From positions 1-33,656 of the forward strand of contig JBLNBW010000105.1 in NCBI GenBank assembly GCA_050260255.1: DNA of 33,656 nucleotides. Direction: 5' to 3'. This document shows positions 32,108-33,656 of the stretch, piece by piece. A program made the position numbers and the translations under genes. The DNA is from JAQGMV01 sp050260255. GTDB lineage: Bacteria > Pseudomonadota > Gammaproteobacteria > Burkholderiales > SG8-41. The notes beneath the pieces were generated by a model that saw only the letters and a list, made by a program, of their open reading frames with translations, did no database searches and had not been told where the DNA came from. Each line of letters opens with the position of its first letter. Position 1 is the stretch's first letter.

Positions 32108-33656
32108 CTACGCTTTCTGTAAAGCGCCGAGCATAGCCTCGATACTCGACGCGGCCGCATCCTCGAGAATCATGTCCGACGCCTTTTCTGCGATCACGAC
32201 GGCGGCGGCTTGCGTGTTGCCCGACACGAGCGTCGGCATGATCGAACAATCGACGACGCGCAGTCCTCCAATGCCGTGCACGCGCAGCCGCTCGTCGACA
32301 ACCGCGCTGCCATCGCGGCCCATCTTGCAGGTGCCGCTCGGATGGAAGATCGTCGCGCCGTACTCGCGCGCGAACTCGAGCAGGTCCTCATCCGTCTGCG
32401 CGCCGGGACCGGGGCGGTACTCTTCGCTGATGTAGCCCTTGAGCGCCTGCGTGCCGGCGAGCCGCCGCGCAAAGCGTACACCCGCGACAGCACAGCGCCG
32501 ATCGGTGTCGGTTGCAAGATAGTTGGGGTGTATGGCCGGCGCATCGAACGCGTTCGCCGATTTGATCCTCACCGTGCCACGCGACTCAGGCCGCAGCTGG
32601 CACACGGAAAACGTGCAGCCCGACCATGGGTGCGGCTTGGCGCCTGCCAGCTCGGCCGATAACGTCGCGAAATGGAATTGGACGTCCGGGCGCGTGGACT
32701 CCGGCAGCACCTTCGTGAACAGCCCACCCTGGTTGATCCCGATGGCAAGCGGCCCACGCCGTGACACCACCCATTTCATTCCGATTTTCAGCTTGCCGTA
32801 GAGCGTGCGCAGCTCGTCGTTCGTGGTAATGGGCTTGCTCACCTTGTACATCAGCCGCAGCTGCAGATGATCCTGCAGGTTTTCCCCGACGCCGGGCAGC
32901 GCATGTGCGACTGGTACGCCGTGCTGCTGGAGCAGCGGCGCAGGTCCGATGCCGGACAGCTGCAGCAGCTGCGGGCTTTGCAGCGCGCCGGCGCACAGCA
33001 GCACTTCGCGTGCGGCGCGCACCGTATGCTCGACACCTCGCTGGCGGTACGTCACGCCTCGCGCCCGGCGTCGATCGAGGTCGACGCGCAATACGTGCGC
33101 TTCCGTTTCGACGCGCAGATTCGCTCGGTCGCGGGCCGGGCGCAGATAGGCAGATGCAGTCGAGCAGCGCCAGCCGCCTCGCGTGAACAGCTGGTAATAG
33201 CCGACGCCTTCCTGCGTTGCGCCGTTGAAGTCGTCGTTGCGCGGCACGCCGAGCTCGTTCGCGCCGCGGATGATGGCCTCCATGAGCTCGTGCTTCTCTT
33301 CGATGTTGGAACACCACAGCGGACCTTCGGCGCCGTGATGGTCGCTCGCGCCGAGCGCGTTGCGTTCCATGCGGATGAAGTAGGGGAGCAGATCGCGCCA
33401 CGCCCATCCGGCGTTGCCCGCCGCAGCCCAGCCGTCGTAGTCGGCGGGCTGTCCGCGCACATAGATGAGGCCGTTGATCGAGGACGATCCGCCCAGCCCG
33501 CGTCCGCGCGGCCAATAGATCTTGCGGCCGTGCATACCGGGATCGGGCTCGGTATAGAAGCCCCAGTTGTACACCGGGTGGAACATCGTCTTTCCGTACC
33601 CGATGGGGATATGTATCCAGAGGTAGTTGTCGCGCGGCCCGGCTTCGAGCAGGAGC
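32108..33656 (-). CDS. GMC-family FAD-dependent oxidoreductase, C-terminal part (cut by window edge)
   Basis: About 515 codons of a glucose-methanol-choline oxidoreductase, the choline/alcohol dehydrogenase branch. The N-terminal FAD GxGxxG motif lies beyond the window end; the frame is already open at the edge (LLLEAGPRDNYLWIHIPIG). Visible are IYWPRGRGLGGSSSINGLIY, the second signature EVLLCAGALQSPQLLQLSG, and the active-site His in IFHPSGTCKMG with Asn in VSGNTQAAAVVIAEKASDM. The enzyme oxidises a primary alcohol to an aldehyde, usually passing electrons to the respiratory chain. The apparent ATG at 33586 is internal. Its downstream neighbour is the hydrolase gene, 121 bases away and converging. 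Confidence 0.92.
   Translation of the reverse strand, partial: LLLEAGPRDNYLWIHIPIGYGKTMFHPVYNWGFYTEPDPGMHGRKIYWPRGRGLGGSSSINGLIYVRGQPADYDGWAAAGNAGWAWRDLLPYFIRMERNALGASDHHGAEGPLWCSNIEEKHELMEAIIRGANELGVPRNDDFNGATQEGVGYYQLFTRGGWRCSTASAYLRPARDRANLRVETEAHVLRVDLDRRRARGVTYRQRGVEHTVRAAREVLLCAGALQSPQLLQLSGIGPAPLLQQHGVPVAHALPGVGENLQDHLQLRLMYKVSKPITTNDELRTLYGKLKIGMKWVVSRRGPLAIGINQGGLFTKVLPESTRPDVQFHFATLSAELAGAKPHPWSGCTFSVCQLRPESRGTVRIKSANAFDAPAIHPNYLATDTDRRCAVAGVRFARRLAGTQALKGYISEEYRPGPGAQTDEDLLEFAREYGATIFHPSGTCKMGRDGSAVVDERLRVHGIGGLRVVDCSIMPTLVSGNTQAAAVVIAEKASDMILEDAAASSIEAMLGALQKA

Overview
The window is high-GC proteobacterial DNA. Periplasmic TctC/Bug-type solute receptors without their membrane partners, several TauD/TfdA oxygenases, a CaiB/BaiF CoA-transferase, LysR control of small catabolic operons and frequent GTG/TTG starts all point to a soil- or water-dwelling betaproteobacterium of Burkholderiales type. 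This placement rests on gene content only. There are no rRNA or tRNA genes, no CRISPR array and no transposase. About 28 protein genes are supportable, two of them cut by the window edges.

Layout. 1-2632: the N-terminal part of an Lhr-like helicase (minus strand), then a Xre/RES toxin-antitoxin pair with a clear promoter and repeated operator-like sites, then a converging hypothetical gene. 2853-6390: a periplasmic glucan protein of the OpgD/OpgG family, a prolyl-4-hydroxylase-like oxygenase and an HpcH/HpaI aldolase. 6473-10633: a small unknown gene, a CoA-transferase/TauD pair and a TonB-like envelope protein. 11160-15858: a cysteine-rich flavodoxin-fold reductase, a second TauD enzyme, a TctC receptor, a DUF4336-like protein and a TVP38/TMEM64 membrane protein. 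16002-18150: nitronate monooxygenase converging on a quinone oxidoreductase, with a palindromic repeat between them. 18542-21112: a soluble PAS histidine kinase followed by an RTX/EF-hand calcium-binding protein with a strong terminator. 21165-24973: two small unknown genes, a CPA1 Na+/H+ antiporter and a family 4 glycosyltransferase. 25269-26935: azoR divergent from a LysR regulator. 26932-30966: a four-gene minus-strand operon (SDR, TauD, TctC, enolase-superfamily enzyme). 31192-33656: a secreted alpha/beta hydrolase and a truncated GMC oxidoreductase.

How the genes work together. The dominant theme is uptake and oxidation of small organic acids: receptors bind a carboxylate, 2-oxoglutarate/Fe(II) oxygenases hydroxylate it, and dehydrogenases, an enolase-superfamily enzyme, an aldolase and a CoA-transferase could carry the products on. 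The substrates cannot be read from sequence. The most noteworthy items are the 26932-30966 operon, the Xre/RES operator, the RTX/EF-hand protein beside an orphan kinase, the cysteine cluster in the flavodoxin-fold protein, an unassigned minus-strand terminator at 10751-10788, and a palindromic repeat that supplies the end of a coding region.
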